From assembly GCF_900187605.1 (NCBI RefSeq), contig NZ_FYEA01000016.1, forward strand, positions 57,063-121,062: DNA of 64,000 nt. The letters are read 5' to 3'. Origin of the DNA: Pseudomonas sp. Irchel 3H7 (lineage in GTDB: Bacteria; Pseudomonadota; Gammaproteobacteria; Pseudomonadales; Pseudomonadaceae). Positions 1 through 7,873 of this stretch are shown here, piece after piece (position 1 is the first letter of the stretch; each line of letters starts with the position of its first letter). The notes beneath the pieces are model-generated. The model was not told where the DNA came from. It ran no database searches and saw nothing but the letters and a program-made list of their open reading frames with translations. The position numbers and the translations under genes are program-made.

Positions 1-669
1 GTATACGACCTGGCGAAGATTGAGCAGGTCGAGCAAGTGGCGGTGCAGTACAACCCGCTGAGCCTGATGATTGCCGGTGTGGCGATTGCCGCTGCGTTCA
101 TCGTGCAACTGCTGCTGGACTCGATGATTATCGGGGCGCTGGTCGGTTTCCTGATCTTCTCGGTGTCGGGCATTGTGAAATGGCGCGAGACCGATGACCT
201 CTTCACCGAGGGCATGAAGATGATGGCGATGATCGGCTTCATCATGATCGCCGCCTCCGGGTTTGCCGAGGTGATGAAGGCCACCGGTGAGGTACAGACC
301 CTGGTCGAGTCGTCGGCGTCGTGGATCAATCACAGCAAGGGCATCGGCGCGTTGTTGATGCTGCTGGTCGGGTTGCTGGTAACCATGGGGATTGGTTCGT
401 CGTTTTCCACGGTGCCTATTCTGGCGGCGATTTTCGTGCCGCTGTGCGTGCAACTGGGCTTCAGCCCGATCGCTATCGTGTGCATCGTCGGTACCGCTGG
501 TGCTTTGGGCGACGCCGGCTCGCCGGCCTCGGACTCGACGCTGGGCCCGACCTCCGGTCTGAACATCGACGGCCAGCATCACCACATCTGGGACACCGTG
601 GTGCCGACGTTCCTGCACTACAACCTGCCGCTGCTGGCGTTCGGCTGGGTGGCCGCGATGGTTCTCTGA
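1..669 (+). CDS. Na+/H+ antiporter family protein, C-terminal part
   Basis: The reading frame is open from the first base of the window, so the 5' end of the gene is missing; about 222 residues are visible. The protein is an integral inner-membrane transporter with several strongly hydrophobic segments. Small-residue stretches (GIGSSFSTVP, GTAGALGDAGSPASDSTLGP) look like the broken-helix transport core of ion-transporter-superfamily antiporters. The C-terminus, HHHIWDTVVPTFLHYNLP and a last membrane helix, is what I associate with the 'Na+/H+ antiporter family protein' group of Pseudomonas. The transported ion cannot be judged from this fragment. A GTG at 37 is in frame but internal. A REP pair follows the stop. 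Confidence 0.75.
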   Translation, partial: VYDLAKIEQVEQVAVQYNPLSLMIAGVAIAAAFIVQLLLDSMIIGALVGFLIFSVSGIVKWRETDDLFTEGMKMMAMIGFIMIAASGFAEVMKATGEVQTLVESSASWINHSKGIGALLMLLVGLLVTMGIGSSFSTVPILAAIFVPLCVQLGFSPIAIVCIVGTAGALGDAGSPASDSTLGPTSGLNIDGQHHHIWDTVVPTFLHYNLPLLAFGWVAAMVL

Positions 670-680
670 ACCCCTGAAAC

Positions 681-772
681 CTGTGGGAGCTGGCTTGCCA
701 GCGATGGCGTCGGCACATTCAATATTTATGTGTCAGACACACCGCCATCGCGGGCAAGCCCGCTCCCACAGG
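681..772. repeat. REP inverted pair (CTGTGGGAGC type)
   Basis: CTGTGGGAGCTGGCTTGCCAG at the left is answered by its near reverse complement GGGCAAGCCCGCTCCCACAG at the right, with a variable middle. This is the paired layout (REPIN/BIME) of Pseudomonas intergenic palindromes. It may stabilise or end the antiporter transcript; no T-run follows. Confidence 0.85.
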
Positions 773-863
773 TAGATGCAATGTCTGCAGACTCAACTTT
801 TGTGATGGCGTGCCGTTAAAGCCTTTAACCACGCCAATAAAACCAAAAGAGTGAGCTCCCACA

Positions 864-2546
864 ATGCGCCTGAGCCTCAAGGCTAAAGTCCTGTCCCTCG
901 CCGTTCTCCCGGTGTTGCTCTTTGCCCTGGTCATCAGCCTGACCACGCTGTTCATCCTCCAGGAACAGGCGCACAAAGAGGTCGAACAGACCCGCGAACG
1001 CCTGCTCGGCGATGCCAAAGCCACCCTGCAAAGTTACGTCGCCGTGGCCATGACCACGATCAAGCCGCTGTACGACGCGGCCGCGCCGGGTGATAACGAG
1101 GCACGCGCCCAGGCGATCAAACTGCTCTCCGGCATTCGCTACGGCAAGGACGGCTACTTCTTCGGCTACGACTCCGAGACCGTGCGCCTGTTCAAGGCCA
1201 ACGACCCCGAAGGCGTGGGCAAAAGCTTTAAAGACAACCGCGACCCGAACGGCGTTTACGTCAACCTTGGCTTGGTGAAAGTGGCGAAGGACGGTACGCA
1301 CTATCTGCAATACAGCTCGCCGTTGCCGGGTAATGCCAAGGTGTTGGTACCGAAACTCGGTTACACCGAATACCTGGCCAAGTGGGATATGGCGGTCGGT
1401 ACCTCGGTCAACCTCGACGGCATCGAAGCGCAAGTCGCACAGGTCGAAGCGCAAGTGCAGGAGCGTATGCAAGGCGTGGTGCTGAGCATCGTCGGCGTGG
1501 CGGTGGTGGTGCTGCTGGTGATCGCGGCGGCGGGGATGTTGCTGGCCAATACCATTTTGCGTCCGTTGACCCTGATGAAAGCCAACCTCGATGACATTGC
1601 AGCGGGCGAGGGCGATCTGACCCGTCGCCTGAACATCACCAGCCAGGATGAACTCGGCGAACTGGCCGGCTCGTTCAACCGCTTCGTCGACAAGATCCAT
1701 GGTCTGGTGCGGCAGATCACCGAGATGACCACGCAACTGACCGGGCTGGTGACGCAAGTGTCCGATCAGGCCCAGCGTTCGGATCAGGCGATGGAGCGTC
1801 AGCGTCACGAAACCGATCAGGTCGCCACGGCGATCAATGAAATGTCCGCCGCCGCGCAGGAAGTAGCGAAGAGCGCGCAGAACGCTGCCGTCGCCGCCCA
1901 GCAGACCGACGAAGAAGGCCAGAGCGCCAAGCGTGTGGTGGCCGGCAGCATCAAGCAGATTCATGCGCTGGTCGATGACATTCGCAGCAGCGGCGTGTCG
2001 CTCGACAGCCTGCAGCAGGACGTGACGTCGATTGTTGGCGTGCTCGGGGTGATCCGTTCGATCGCCGAACAGACCAACCTGCTGGCACTCAACGCGGCGA
2101 TTGAAGCGGCGCGGGCCGGTGAGGCCGGGCGCGGCTTTGCCGTGGTGGCGGATGAAGTGCGGGCACTGGCCAGTCGCACGCAGATCAGCACCCAGGAAAT
2201 TCAGGGCATGATCGATCGCTTGCAGGCGGGTACGCAGTCGGCGGTCGAGGCGATGCGCCGTTCCAGCGAGGCGGGTGACGGCACTTCACAGCAGGCTAAT
2301 CAGGCCGGGGCGTCGCTGGATGCCATGGCCGAGCTGATCGCGACGATCAACTCGATGAACGCGCAGATTGCCAGTGCGGCGGAAGAGCAGACGGCGGTGG
2401 CCGAAGAGATCAACCGCAGCGTGCATCAGATTGCGGTGGCGGTGGACAGCGTGGCCGATGAAACGCAGTTGGGTGCACAGACGTCGCGCAGTCTGGCGGA
2501 GTTGGGGCAGCGCCTTGGCAAACTCGTGGGTCAGTTCCGGATCTGA
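864..2546 (+). CDS. Methyl-accepting chemotaxis protein with single Cache (sCache_2) sensor
   Basis: A 560-residue transmembrane chemoreceptor passing ligand binding outside the membrane to CheA/CheW. Order: TM helix about 8-31; periplasmic sensor 32-200 with YGKDGYFFGYD (93-103), typical of sCache_2; TM helix 204-228; HAMP 229-283 starting with the usual RPL; then a long signalling coiled coil with the conserved tip IAEQTNLLALNAAIEAAR near residue 400. There is no C-terminal CheR/CheB-binding pentapeptide (it ends GQFRI), so it may depend on other receptors for efficient methylation. sCache_2 receptors of Pseudomonas often sense small organic acids (CtpM senses malate), but the ligand here is not known. 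Single gene between repeat-rich spacers. Confidence 0.92.
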   Translation: MRLSLKAKVLSLAVLPVLLFALVISLTTLFILQEQAHKEVEQTRERLLGDAKATLQSYVAVAMTTIKPLYDAAAPGDNEARAQAIKLLSGIRYGKDGYFFGYDSETVRLFKANDPEGVGKSFKDNRDPNGVYVNLGLVKVAKDGTHYLQYSSPLPGNAKVLVPKLGYTEYLAKWDMAVGTSVNLDGIEAQVAQVEAQVQERMQGVVLSIVGVAVVVLLVIAAAGMLLANTILRPLTLMKANLDDIAAGEGDLTRRLNITSQDELGELAGSFNRFVDKIHGLVRQITEMTTQLTGLVTQVSDQAQRSDQAMERQRHETDQVATAINEMSAAAQEVAKSAQNAAVAAQQTDEEGQSAKRVVAGSIKQIHALVDDIRSSGVSLDSLQQDVTSIVGVLGVIRSIAEQTNLLALNAAIEAARAGEAGRGFAVVADEVRALASRTQISTQEIQGMIDRLQAGTQSAVEAMRRSSEAGDGTSQQANQAGASLDAMAELIATINSMNAQIASAAEEQTAVAEEINRSVHQIAVAVDSVADETQLGAQTSRSLAELGQRLGKLVGQFRI

Positions 2547-2558
2547 CAGCTTGAAAAG

Positions 2559-2736
2559 CCCCTCACCCTAGCCCTCTCCCGGAGGGAGAGGGGACTGACC
2601 GAAGTGTCTTGCGTCATACATCGACCTGAAAGATTCAGTCGTTTATGGATTCGGTAAAGCTGTTTCAGGTCGGCGTAGTTCCACAGCATCCCCCAATCAG
2701 TCCCCTCTCCCTCCGGGAGAGGGCTAGGGTGAGGGG
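2559..2736. repeat. Composite repeat with perfect 39-bp terminal inverted repeats
   Basis: The left end, starting CCCCTCACCCTAGCCCTCTC, is the exact reverse complement of the right end over 39 bp (2559-2597 and 2698-2736). Each arm also contains a small palindrome, CTCTCCCGGAGGGAGAG. The inner 100 bp codes nothing visible. Related elements lie at 5124-5271 and 33252-33649. The element fills the gap between two convergent genes and could act as a bidirectional stem-loop. Confidence 0.85.
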
Positions 2737-2754
2737 CTCTTGATCTTCAGCCCC

Positions 2755-3690
2755 TCAAGGTCTATCCCAGTAGGGCACTTCGCCAAAGCATTCGACAAAG
2801 AAATCAATCACCGTCCGCACCTTCACCGACAACCGCCGGCTCCCCGGCCACAACACCGCAATCTGCTGCGGCTCCAGGCTGTTCGACACCTGATATTCCC
2901 CCAGCACCGGCACCAGCGTGCCATCGCGCACGGCTTCGCCAATCAGCCAAGACGGAAACATCACCAGCCCCAAACCCTGTTCAGCGGCTTGGGTGAGGGT
3001 GTCGGCGTGGTTGCCGGTGATCGGGCCTTTCACCGAATACGGCGTCCAGTCCTCGCCCTCGCGGCGGAAAAACCAGCGTTGCTGGCCGGTCGCGCCTTTG
3101 TAAGCCAGGCATTGGTGTTGCGCCAGATCTTCGGGTTTCTGCGGTGTACCGTGGCGCTTGAGATACGCCGGGCTGGCCGCGACCTGAAAGCGATGCGGCG
3201 CAAGAATCCGTGCCTGCATGCTCGAGTCGTGCAACGGGCCGATGCGGAACAGCAGGTCGGCGCCTTCCTGCAATGGATCGACGTAGTGGTCGGTCTGCTG
3301 GATATCCAGTTGCAGCTTCGGATAGCGCGCGCACAACTGGCCCAGCCACGGCGTCAGATGCCGCTGGCTGAACACCACCGGGGCGTTGATGCGCACCAGC
3401 CCGGTGGGCTCGCTTTGCTGTTCCTGCAAGGCCTGTTCGGCTTCTTCCAGTTGCACCAGCACCAGCCGCGCATGGTGACCGAGCATACGCCCGGCTTCGG
3501 TCGGCGTGACGGCGCGGGTATGGCGGTAGAGCAATTGCTGGTTCAGCGCCTGCTCCATCAATTGAATCTGCCGGGAGATTGAAGAGGGCGCCACGCCTTC
3601 GCGGCGGGCGACTTCGGAAAAACTGCCGTGATCGAGAACGGCCACAAACAGCCTGAGTGCCTTGAATCCGAGTTCGTTGAGCCCGTGCAT
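2755..3690 (-). CDS. LysR family transcriptional regulator
   Basis: A 311-residue DNA-binding regulator. The N-terminal helix-turn-helix reads ALRLFVAVLDHGSFSEVARR followed by EGVAPSSISRQIQLMEQAL, the usual LysR pattern; the rest is the periplasmic-binding-like effector domain, with the conserved LVRINAPVVF and GLGLVMFPSWL segments. I placed the start at the ATG at 3690, where LysR homology begins; the frame is open 17 codons further upstream. It is transcribed divergently from the DUF606 transporter pair with about 110 bp between, so it may regulate them. The effector is unknown. Confidence 0.9.
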   Translation of the reverse strand: MHGLNELGFKALRLFVAVLDHGSFSEVARREGVAPSSISRQIQLMEQALNQQLLYRHTRAVTPTEAGRMLGHHARLVLVQLEEAEQALQEQQSEPTGLVRINAPVVFSQRHLTPWLGQLCARYPKLQLDIQQTDHYVDPLQEGADLLFRIGPLHDSSMQARILAPHRFQVAASPAYLKRHGTPQKPEDLAQHQCLAYKGATGQQRWFFRREGEDWTPYSVKGPITGNHADTLTQAAEQGLGLVMFPSWLIGEAVRDGTLVPVLGEYQVSNSLEPQQIAVLWPGSRRLSVKVRTVIDFFVECFGEVPYWDRP

Positions 3691-3803
3691 GGATAATCCT
3701 GTTGTGCGTACTGCGCAAAAGTGTTGTCCGGATGCTCCCATTTATCGCACAGCTGCGCCAGTCGATAATCCGCGCCATCGTTTACTTGAGTGGAAGGTTG
3801 TTT

Positions 3804-4289
3804 ATGCAGACGTTGGATGAGGTGAGCGTTAGCGCGCCGGCGACGAAGTCGGGGTTGCGCTTGTTGTTGCTGCCGCTGGTGATTCTCGCGGGCATGGGCT
3901 TGTCGGTGGAGGCGGGGTTGCTCGGGCCGTTGGGTGTGCAGGTCGGGCATCTGTGGGCGACCTTGAGCATCTTTGGTGTGGGCTCGGCGATTCTGTTTTT
4001 ACTGTTGTTGTTCGCTGGCCCGCAAAAAGGCCCGGCACTGACTGATCTGCCGCGCTGGCAGTTGATTGGCGGGTTTCTGGGGCCGATGTATGTGGTGGTG
4101 CTGACCCTGGCGACGCCGCATATCGGCATTGCGATGACCATGATTGCGATTCTGTCCGGGCAGGTTGGCAAGAGTGTGTTGATTGACCATTTCGGTTGGT
4201 TCGGCGCGACGCGCAAGAAGGTCAATGCCGAGCGGTGGCTGGCGTTGGGGTTGATTGTGGTGGCTTTGGTTTTGATTGCGCGGGGGTGA
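3804..4289 (+). CDS. DMT-type transporter, DUF606/YdcZ family (first of pair)
   Basis: A 161-residue protein with about five hydrophobic helices, half the size of a typical drug/metabolite transporter, as expected for DUF606 (YdcZ) proteins. The segment PRWQLIGGFLGPMYVVVLTL is shared with the next gene (PKWQLTGALFGVVYMMVMVG), so the two are paralogous. A GGAAGG ribosome site lies 7 bases before the ATG at 3804; the frame is open upstream but runs into the divergent promoter. The stop is four bases before the ATG of its partner, so the pair is probably co-translated and may form a heterodimer. The substrate is unknown. Confidence 0.85.
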   Translation: MQTLDEVSVSAPATKSGLRLLLLPLVILAGMGLSVEAGLLGPLGVQVGHLWATLSIFGVGSAILFLLLLFAGPQKGPALTDLPRWQLIGGFLGPMYVVVLTLATPHIGIAMTMIAILSGQVGKSVLIDHFGWFGATRKKVNAERWLALGLIVVALVLIARG

Positions 4290-4292
4290 GTG

Positions 4293-4745
4293 ATGAGTCT
4301 GGTTATTTTGTTGGCGGTGGTGGTGTTGGCCGGTGCGGTGTTGAGTGTGCAGGCGGCGATCAATGGGCGTCTGGGCGAGAGCGTTGGGGTGTTGCGCAGT
4401 AGTTTGCTGACGTTTGTTGTGGGTGCGGTGTCGACCGGGTTGTTGATTTTGTTTTTTGAGCCGGCCCATGCGGTGAGTCTTTTGGATGTGCCGAAGTGGC
4501 AGTTGACCGGGGCGCTGTTTGGCGTGGTGTACATGATGGTGATGGTCGGGGCGGTGCCGGTGGTGGGGACGGCTGTGGCGACGGTGGCGGTGATTGTCGG
4601 GCAGTTGGGGATGGGGATGTTGATTGATAATTTTGGCTGGTTGGGGAATCCGGCGATTGAGCTTTCTGGTTCGCGGATTTTGGCGATGGTGTGTTTGGGG
4701 GTGGCTTTGGTGTTTATGTATAGGAGTTCGCGTCAGGCTGGGTGA
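4293..4745 (+). CDS. DMT-type transporter, DUF606/YdcZ family (second of pair)
   Basis: A 150-residue inner-membrane protein with about five helices and the DUF606 signature around GQLGMGMLIDNFGW, matching GQVGKSVLIDHFGW of its upstream paralogue. GTG at 4290 and ATG at 4293 are both in frame; the ATG is preferred. The gene starts directly after the stop of its partner. Such gene pairs are usual for this family. Base composition at the end of the gene is oddly rich in G and T (many TTG and GGG codons) compared with the neighbours. Substrate not known. Confidence 0.85.
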   Translation: MSLVILLAVVVLAGAVLSVQAAINGRLGESVGVLRSSLLTFVVGAVSTGLLILFFEPAHAVSLLDVPKWQLTGALFGVVYMMVMVGAVPVVGTAVATVAVIVGQLGMGMLIDNFGWLGNPAIELSGSRILAMVCLGVALVFMYRSSRQAG

Positions 4746-5123
4746 GTTGGGTTTAGTTGAGTACATATCCGTTGCTGCGGTCACGGCGGCTTAGGGTTCC
4801 GCCCTTACGGCGGGTCACTTTTGACAAACGCCTCAAAAGTAACCAAAAACGCTTGCTCCTACGTACGGCCCGCTCGCTAGGGCTCGGGGTTCCTTCGCTG
4901 CGGGATCGATCCGGGCGCAGCGCCTACGGTTTGCTTCGCTGCACCTCCTCTCGCTGTGTTTGGCTGCGCCAAACGGTCGCTGCGCTCCCACGCCCGGATC
5001 AATCCCTCCACTCAGCCTTCCGACGTCGCCCGTGGGTCAAGATCAAGAGCAGGCGAGCTGACACTCGGCCTATTGAGTGGTGAAGAGCGGGGCGTGGTCG
5101 GCTTTGGATTTGTGGTGGATTTG

Positions 5124-5271
5124 CCCCTCACCCCAGCCCTCTCCCGAGGGAGAGGGAGCCGGTGGTGGGCCTTTCAGAATCTGAGTTCAACGCGGTATCG
5201 CACGTCGGCGTACCTCTCCCAAACACCACAGTCAGTCCCCTCTCCCTCCGGGAGAGGGCTAGGGTGAGGGG
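5124..5271. repeat. Composite repeat, second copy
   Basis: Same ends as the element at 2559-2736 (CCCCTCACCCCAGCCCTCTC left, AGAGGGCTAGGGTGAGGGG right). Its middle, GCCTTTCAGAATCTGAGTTC then GCACGTCGGCGTA, matches the unit repeated three times at 33252-33649. Confidence 0.8.
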
Positions 5272-5378
5272 CTCTTGATCTGGCTCTTGATCTGGCTCTT
5301 GATCTGGCTCTTGATCTGGCTCTTGATCTGGCTCTTGATCTGGCTCTTGATCTGGCTCTTGATCTGGCTCTTGATCTT
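5271..5378. repeat. 12-bp tandem repeat, nine units
   Basis: The unit GCTCTTGATCTG is repeated head to tail; eight units are exact and the ninth ends in TT. It starts at the last base of the composite repeat, whose 3' flank GCTCTTGATCT is also seen after the copy at 2736. The array is therefore probably an expansion of that flank by slippage. The multiple-of-three unit keeps all frames open, which produces artificial low-complexity open frames. Confidence 0.92.
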
Positions 5379-5706
5379 GCTTCGGCTTTTGATCTTTTGC
5401 CCCATCGGCAGGCCGAGCGGAGGTGTTCATCCGGGGTTAGGCGCGCAGCGCCGTGCGGCGTAGCCGCATACATCGAGAGGAGGTGCAGCGAAGCAAACCG
5501 TAGGCGATGCCCCCGGATGGACACCGTAGCGAGGGAACACTGAGCCTAAGCGAAGTGCCGTACGCCAGGGGCAAAGCCTTTTGCTTACTTTTCGGCGTCT
5601 GGAAAAGTGAGTCGCTGTAAGAGCGAAACCGCCAGCGGCAGCACCCGCAGCAACGGATATGCCCCCAATCCACTCCCCAAATCCACTCCCCAATCGCAAA
5701 CAAAAT

Positions 5707-5738
5707 CAAAAAGATCGCAGCCTGCAGCAGGTCCTACA
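5707..5738. repeat. Half copy of a GCTGCGATC-type repeat
   Basis: AAAAGATCGCAGCCTGCAGC followed by AGGTCCTACA matches arms of the elements at 25391-25472 and 56848-56882. Only one arm is present here, before the metallothionein gene. Confidence 0.5.
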
Positions 5739-5797
5739 CTGGATATTACGGCTTGCCCTTCAAGCCCCAGACAACCATTACCCAAGGAGTCTGTCCC

Positions 5798-5956
5798 ATG
5801 CCTGATAAAACCTGTGACTGCCCTAAATGCAATTGCAAGCTCGGCGAGCACCCGGTCGTGCGCCATGGCAAGCATTTTTGCTGCGAGGCTTGCGCCCATC
5901 ATCATGAGAACGGTGCGCAATGTTCAACCAAGGGCTGTAAATGCGCCCACGGATGA
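5798..5956 (+). CDS. Bacterial metallothionein
   Basis: A 52-residue cytoplasmic metal-binding protein with ten cysteines (6, 8, 11, 13, 28, 29, 32, 42, 47, 49) and a histidine-rich middle (ACAHHHENG). The N-terminal CDCPKCNC and the FCCEAC block are hallmarks of the SmtA/BmtA family, which binds Zn, Cd or Cu in a thiolate cluster. The ATG at 5798 has AAGGAG ten bases upstream. It is a single gene; a strong hairpin follows 15 bases after the stop. The short C-terminus agrees with other Pseudomonas metallothioneins, which are close to this length. No metal-responsive operator was recognised. Confidence 0.93.
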   Translation: MPDKTCDCPKCNCKLGEHPVVRHGKHFCCEACAHHHENGAQCSTKGCKCAHG

Positions 5957-5968
5957 CGAACGACGCAT

Positions 5969-5999
5969 AAAAAAAGTGGAGCCTAATCAGGCTCCACTT
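5969..5999. terminator. Bidirectional terminator hairpin
   Basis: A ten-base stem, AGTGGAGCCT/AGGCTCCACT with a 4-base loop (5975-5998). Read on the minus strand it is followed by seven Ts, ideal for the minus-strand gene whose last codons form part of the stem. On the plus strand it would end the metallothionein transcript, with A-residues before the stem but few Ts after it. Confidence 0.85.
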
Positions 6000-6255
6000 C
6001 CAGTTTCATACTTTCATCATCCAGCCGCTCTGTATGCCTCACTGTGCCTTGCAGCCGTCGCCCTTCAACCCTGACCACGATGGTTTTCGCCTGGTCCAGA
6101 TCTTCAGGCAGCGGCGCCGGCACTCGCAAGGCAAAGCGAAACGGATCACCTTCGACCGCCTCCAGCCCAACGCGACAGTCCACGCTTTTGGTGATCCGCC
6201 CAAACAGCGTATCGAGGCCGTAGTCCAGGTGCGCCGGGCTGATGATGTTGCTCAT
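5983..6255 (-). CDS. Conserved hypothetical protein, 90 residues
   Basis: I do not recognise a family. The protein starts MSNIISPAHLDYGLDTLFGR and ends EVEPD; it is acidic, soluble and shows alternating beta-like stretches (FRFALRVPAP, TIVVRVEGRR) that suggest a small beta domain. The ATG at 6255 is chosen because GGGGGGAAT lies just upstream and homology-like low-variance sequence starts there; the frame is open further upstream but that part overlaps the next gene and is composition-poor. It lies 40 bases behind the 75-residue gene on the same strand, so the two are probably one transcript. Confidence 0.65.
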   Translation of the reverse strand: MSNIISPAHLDYGLDTLFGRITKSVDCRVGLEAVEGDPFRFALRVPAPLPEDLDQAKTIVVRVEGRRLQGTVRHTERLDDESMKLEVEPD

Positions 6256-6295
6256 GGTGCATTCCCCCCGAATGATGCCGATCGATGCGCAGAGC

Positions 6296-6523
6296 TTAGC
6301 TGGTCGGTCGCCACACAACGTTTTCCACGCCGAATTTTTCCGCCATCGGTTTGCTGGTCTTCTGCACTTTTTCACGGCCAAAGCGCGGGATGCGACCAAC
6401 GCCTGCGTCGCAGCTCGCCCAGTGCCACGCCTCGGTGTTGTCCATTTTGTCCGAGCGGATAATGAACGACTTGGGCGTGCCGTGAAGGGTGTATTCGATG
6501 ACATAGAGTTTTGCGTTGTTCAT
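6296..6523 (-). CDS. Small conserved Pseudomonas protein (possibly DUF6555)
   Basis: A 75-residue protein starting MNNAKLYVIEYTLHG, with ADKMDNTEAWHWASCDAG-like chemistry (SDKMDNTEAWHWASCDAG here) and a basic C-terminal half. GGAGG 13 bases before the ATG at 6523 supports the start. I recall very similar small proteins in many Pseudomonas genomes, possibly named DUF6555, but the name is from memory. It is soluble with no signal peptide and its function is unknown. It is first in a two-gene unit with the 90-residue protein and divergent from the AraC regulator. Confidence 0.75.
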   Translation of the reverse strand: MNNAKLYVIEYTLHGTPKSFIIRSDKMDNTEAWHWASCDAGVGRIPRFGREKVQKTSKPMAEKFGVENVVWRPTS

Positions 6524-6659
6524 AAAGCCCGTATTCCTCCCTGTGGTAATAGAGGGATCGCGGCGCTGCGGGAAAATTCACTCGGATTGTCCGACGGTAT
6601 CTATCGTTGGCGACGCCGTGGCGCACTGGTTACCATGGGTTTTTCGCCAACCCCAATGA

Positions 6660-7433
6660 ATGCTCGCCATGGCCCTTGCCGCACCCCCAGATCTGAGCGA
6701 TACCGATGTGCCCGTGCAACGTGTGGCGCGGACGTATCCGCGCGGCTTGTTTATCGAGCCGCATGAGCATGTCTGGGGACAGTTGCTGTATGCGATGAGC
6801 GGGGTGATGTGGGTCGAGACGCCGCACGAAGCGCTGGTGGTGCCGCCGCAGCGGGCGGTGTGGTTGCCGCCGGGCGTGCCGCACGGGATTCGCGTGGTGT
6901 CGGATTTGCAGATGCGCAATATCTACCTGCGCCCGGCGCTGGCGGCGACGCTGGACACGACGGTGCAGGTGATCGAGGTCGGTGGGTTGCTGCGCGAGTT
7001 GATTGTCGGGCTGGTGGAGCAGGGCGACAGCGGTGATCCTGCGTATTACGAGGCGTTGGTCGGGCTGGCCTTGCTGGAGCTGAAACGCGCACGGCGTTCA
7101 CAGCTGAAGATCCCGATGCCGGATGACTCCGACCGGCGCTTGATGAATCTGTGTCAGGCAGTGATGGCGGCGCCGTCGCTGGAGATTCCTTTCGAACAGC
7201 ATGCGGAAAATGCCGGAGCCAGCGTGCGCACCCTGGCGCGGTTGTTCAAGGACAGCCTCGGCATGGGCTTCGCCGAGTGGCGGCGGCAGGTACAACTGGC
7301 GACGGCGGTGGCGGCGTTGATTCAGGGCGTGGCGGTGAGTGTGATTGCCCGGGAGCTCGGCTATTCACCCAGTAGCTTCAGCGACATGTTTCGTCGCGAA
7401 CTGGGCGTCGCCCCTTCGCAATTCACTCTGTAA
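6660..7433 (+). CDS. AraC family transcriptional regulator with cupin domain
   Basis: A 257-residue regulator. Residues about 30-90 form a cupin-like sensor (HEHVWGQLLYAMSG, WLPPGVPHGIR). The C-terminus carries the two AraC helix-turn-helix motifs: SVRTLARLFKDSLGMGFAEW and ISARELGYSPSSFSDMFRRE-like sequence (VIARELGYSPSSFSDMFRRE). Starts at ATG 6660 and ATG 6669 are both possible; neither has a clear ribosome site. It is divergent from the two small genes on the left and followed by a REP pair. Many regulators of this layout control an adjacent efflux or oxidoreductase gene; here the target is not obvious. Confidence 0.9.
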   Translation: MLAMALAAPPDLSDTDVPVQRVARTYPRGLFIEPHEHVWGQLLYAMSGVMWVETPHEALVVPPQRAVWLPPGVPHGIRVVSDLQMRNIYLRPALAATLDTTVQVIEVGGLLRELIVGLVEQGDSGDPAYYEALVGLALLELKRARRSQLKIPMPDDSDRRLMNLCQAVMAAPSLEIPFEQHAENAGASVRTLARLFKDSLGMGFAEWRRQVQLATAVAALIQGVAVSVIARELGYSPSSFSDMFRRELGVAPSQFTL

Positions 7434-7463
7434 CGACGCTATATCCTGAACCTACACAGAACC

Positions 7464-7556
7464 TTGTGGGAGCTGGCTTGCCAGCGATAGCGGTGTGTCA
7501 GCCGATGAGGATGTCGGATGTACAGGCCTCATCGCTGGCAAGCCAGCTCCCACAGG
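7464..7556. repeat. REP inverted pair (CTGTGGGAGC type)
   Basis: TTGTGGGAGCTGGCTTGCCA at the left and GGCAAGCCAGCTCCCACAGG at the right, 93 bp in all. It sits between the AraC gene and the XapX gene. Confidence 0.88.
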
Positions 7557-7669
7557 GTTTTGTGGTGACTGTGGTTGGTTTGTCCGAAATTCAGAAGTCC
7601 TTGGCCGATGCCAACCTCGCCGACTCCCTAAACTTTGCCCATTCCTTTCCACGGGCGGAGTTCCTCCCC

Positions 7670-7843
7670 ATGAATTACCTGATTTCGCTGGCTATCGGTC
7701 TGGGCGTCGGTCTGTTGTACGGCGCGCTGGATTTCCGTTCTCCGGCGCCACCGGCTATCGCGCTGGTCGGTTTACTCGGCATGTTGGCCGGTGAGCAGTT
7801 GTGGCCGATGGGCCGGCAACTGGTCGCGGGCTGGCTGTCCTGA
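7670..7843 (+). CDS. XapX domain protein (DUF1427)
   Basis: A 57-residue membrane protein with two hydrophobic helices separated by DFRSPAPPAIA; the run SPAPPAIALVGLLGMLAGEQ is the XapX signature. The ATG at 7670 follows GGCGGAG 10 bases upstream. Function of the family is not established. It ends 30 bases before the oxidoreductase gene, so they are probably co-transcribed; XapX genes often lie beside small-molecule enzymes. Confidence 0.82.
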   Translation: MNYLISLAIGLGVGLLYGALDFRSPAPPAIALVGLLGMLAGEQLWPMGRQLVAGWLS

Positions 7844-7873
7844 ATTCCCTCTTTTCCTTCGGTGGATGTCCCC

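Larger units (their letters stand above)
4764..5661. repeat. About 0.9 kb repeat block bounded by diverged 250-bp inverted arms
   Basis: The left arm starts CATATCCGTTGCTGCGG and the right arm ends with the reverse complement of the same start. Through about 250 bp (4764-5012 against 5415-5661) the arms match imperfectly, including the shared string CCTACGGTTTGCTTCGCTGC (in the right arm as its reverse complement). Between them lie a composite repeat and a 12-bp tandem array. Open frames inside are low-complexity or repeat translations, so I see no gene in the 1 kb between the DUF606 pair and the metallothionein gene. Confidence 0.75.

Noticed and set aside
3999..4784. 261-codon His/Asn-rich minus-strand frame opposite the DUF606 pair
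   Set aside because: Composition artefact of G/T-rich membrane-protein codons on the other strand.
5271..5378. CRISPR array
   Set aside because: Units are 12 bp and directly adjacent, with no spacers and no cas genes.
5128..5430. Minus-strand frame coding a (QEPD)n protein and plus-strand frame coding (IWLL)n
   Set aside because: Both are translations of the 12-bp tandem array, with no ribosome site and ends inside other repeats.
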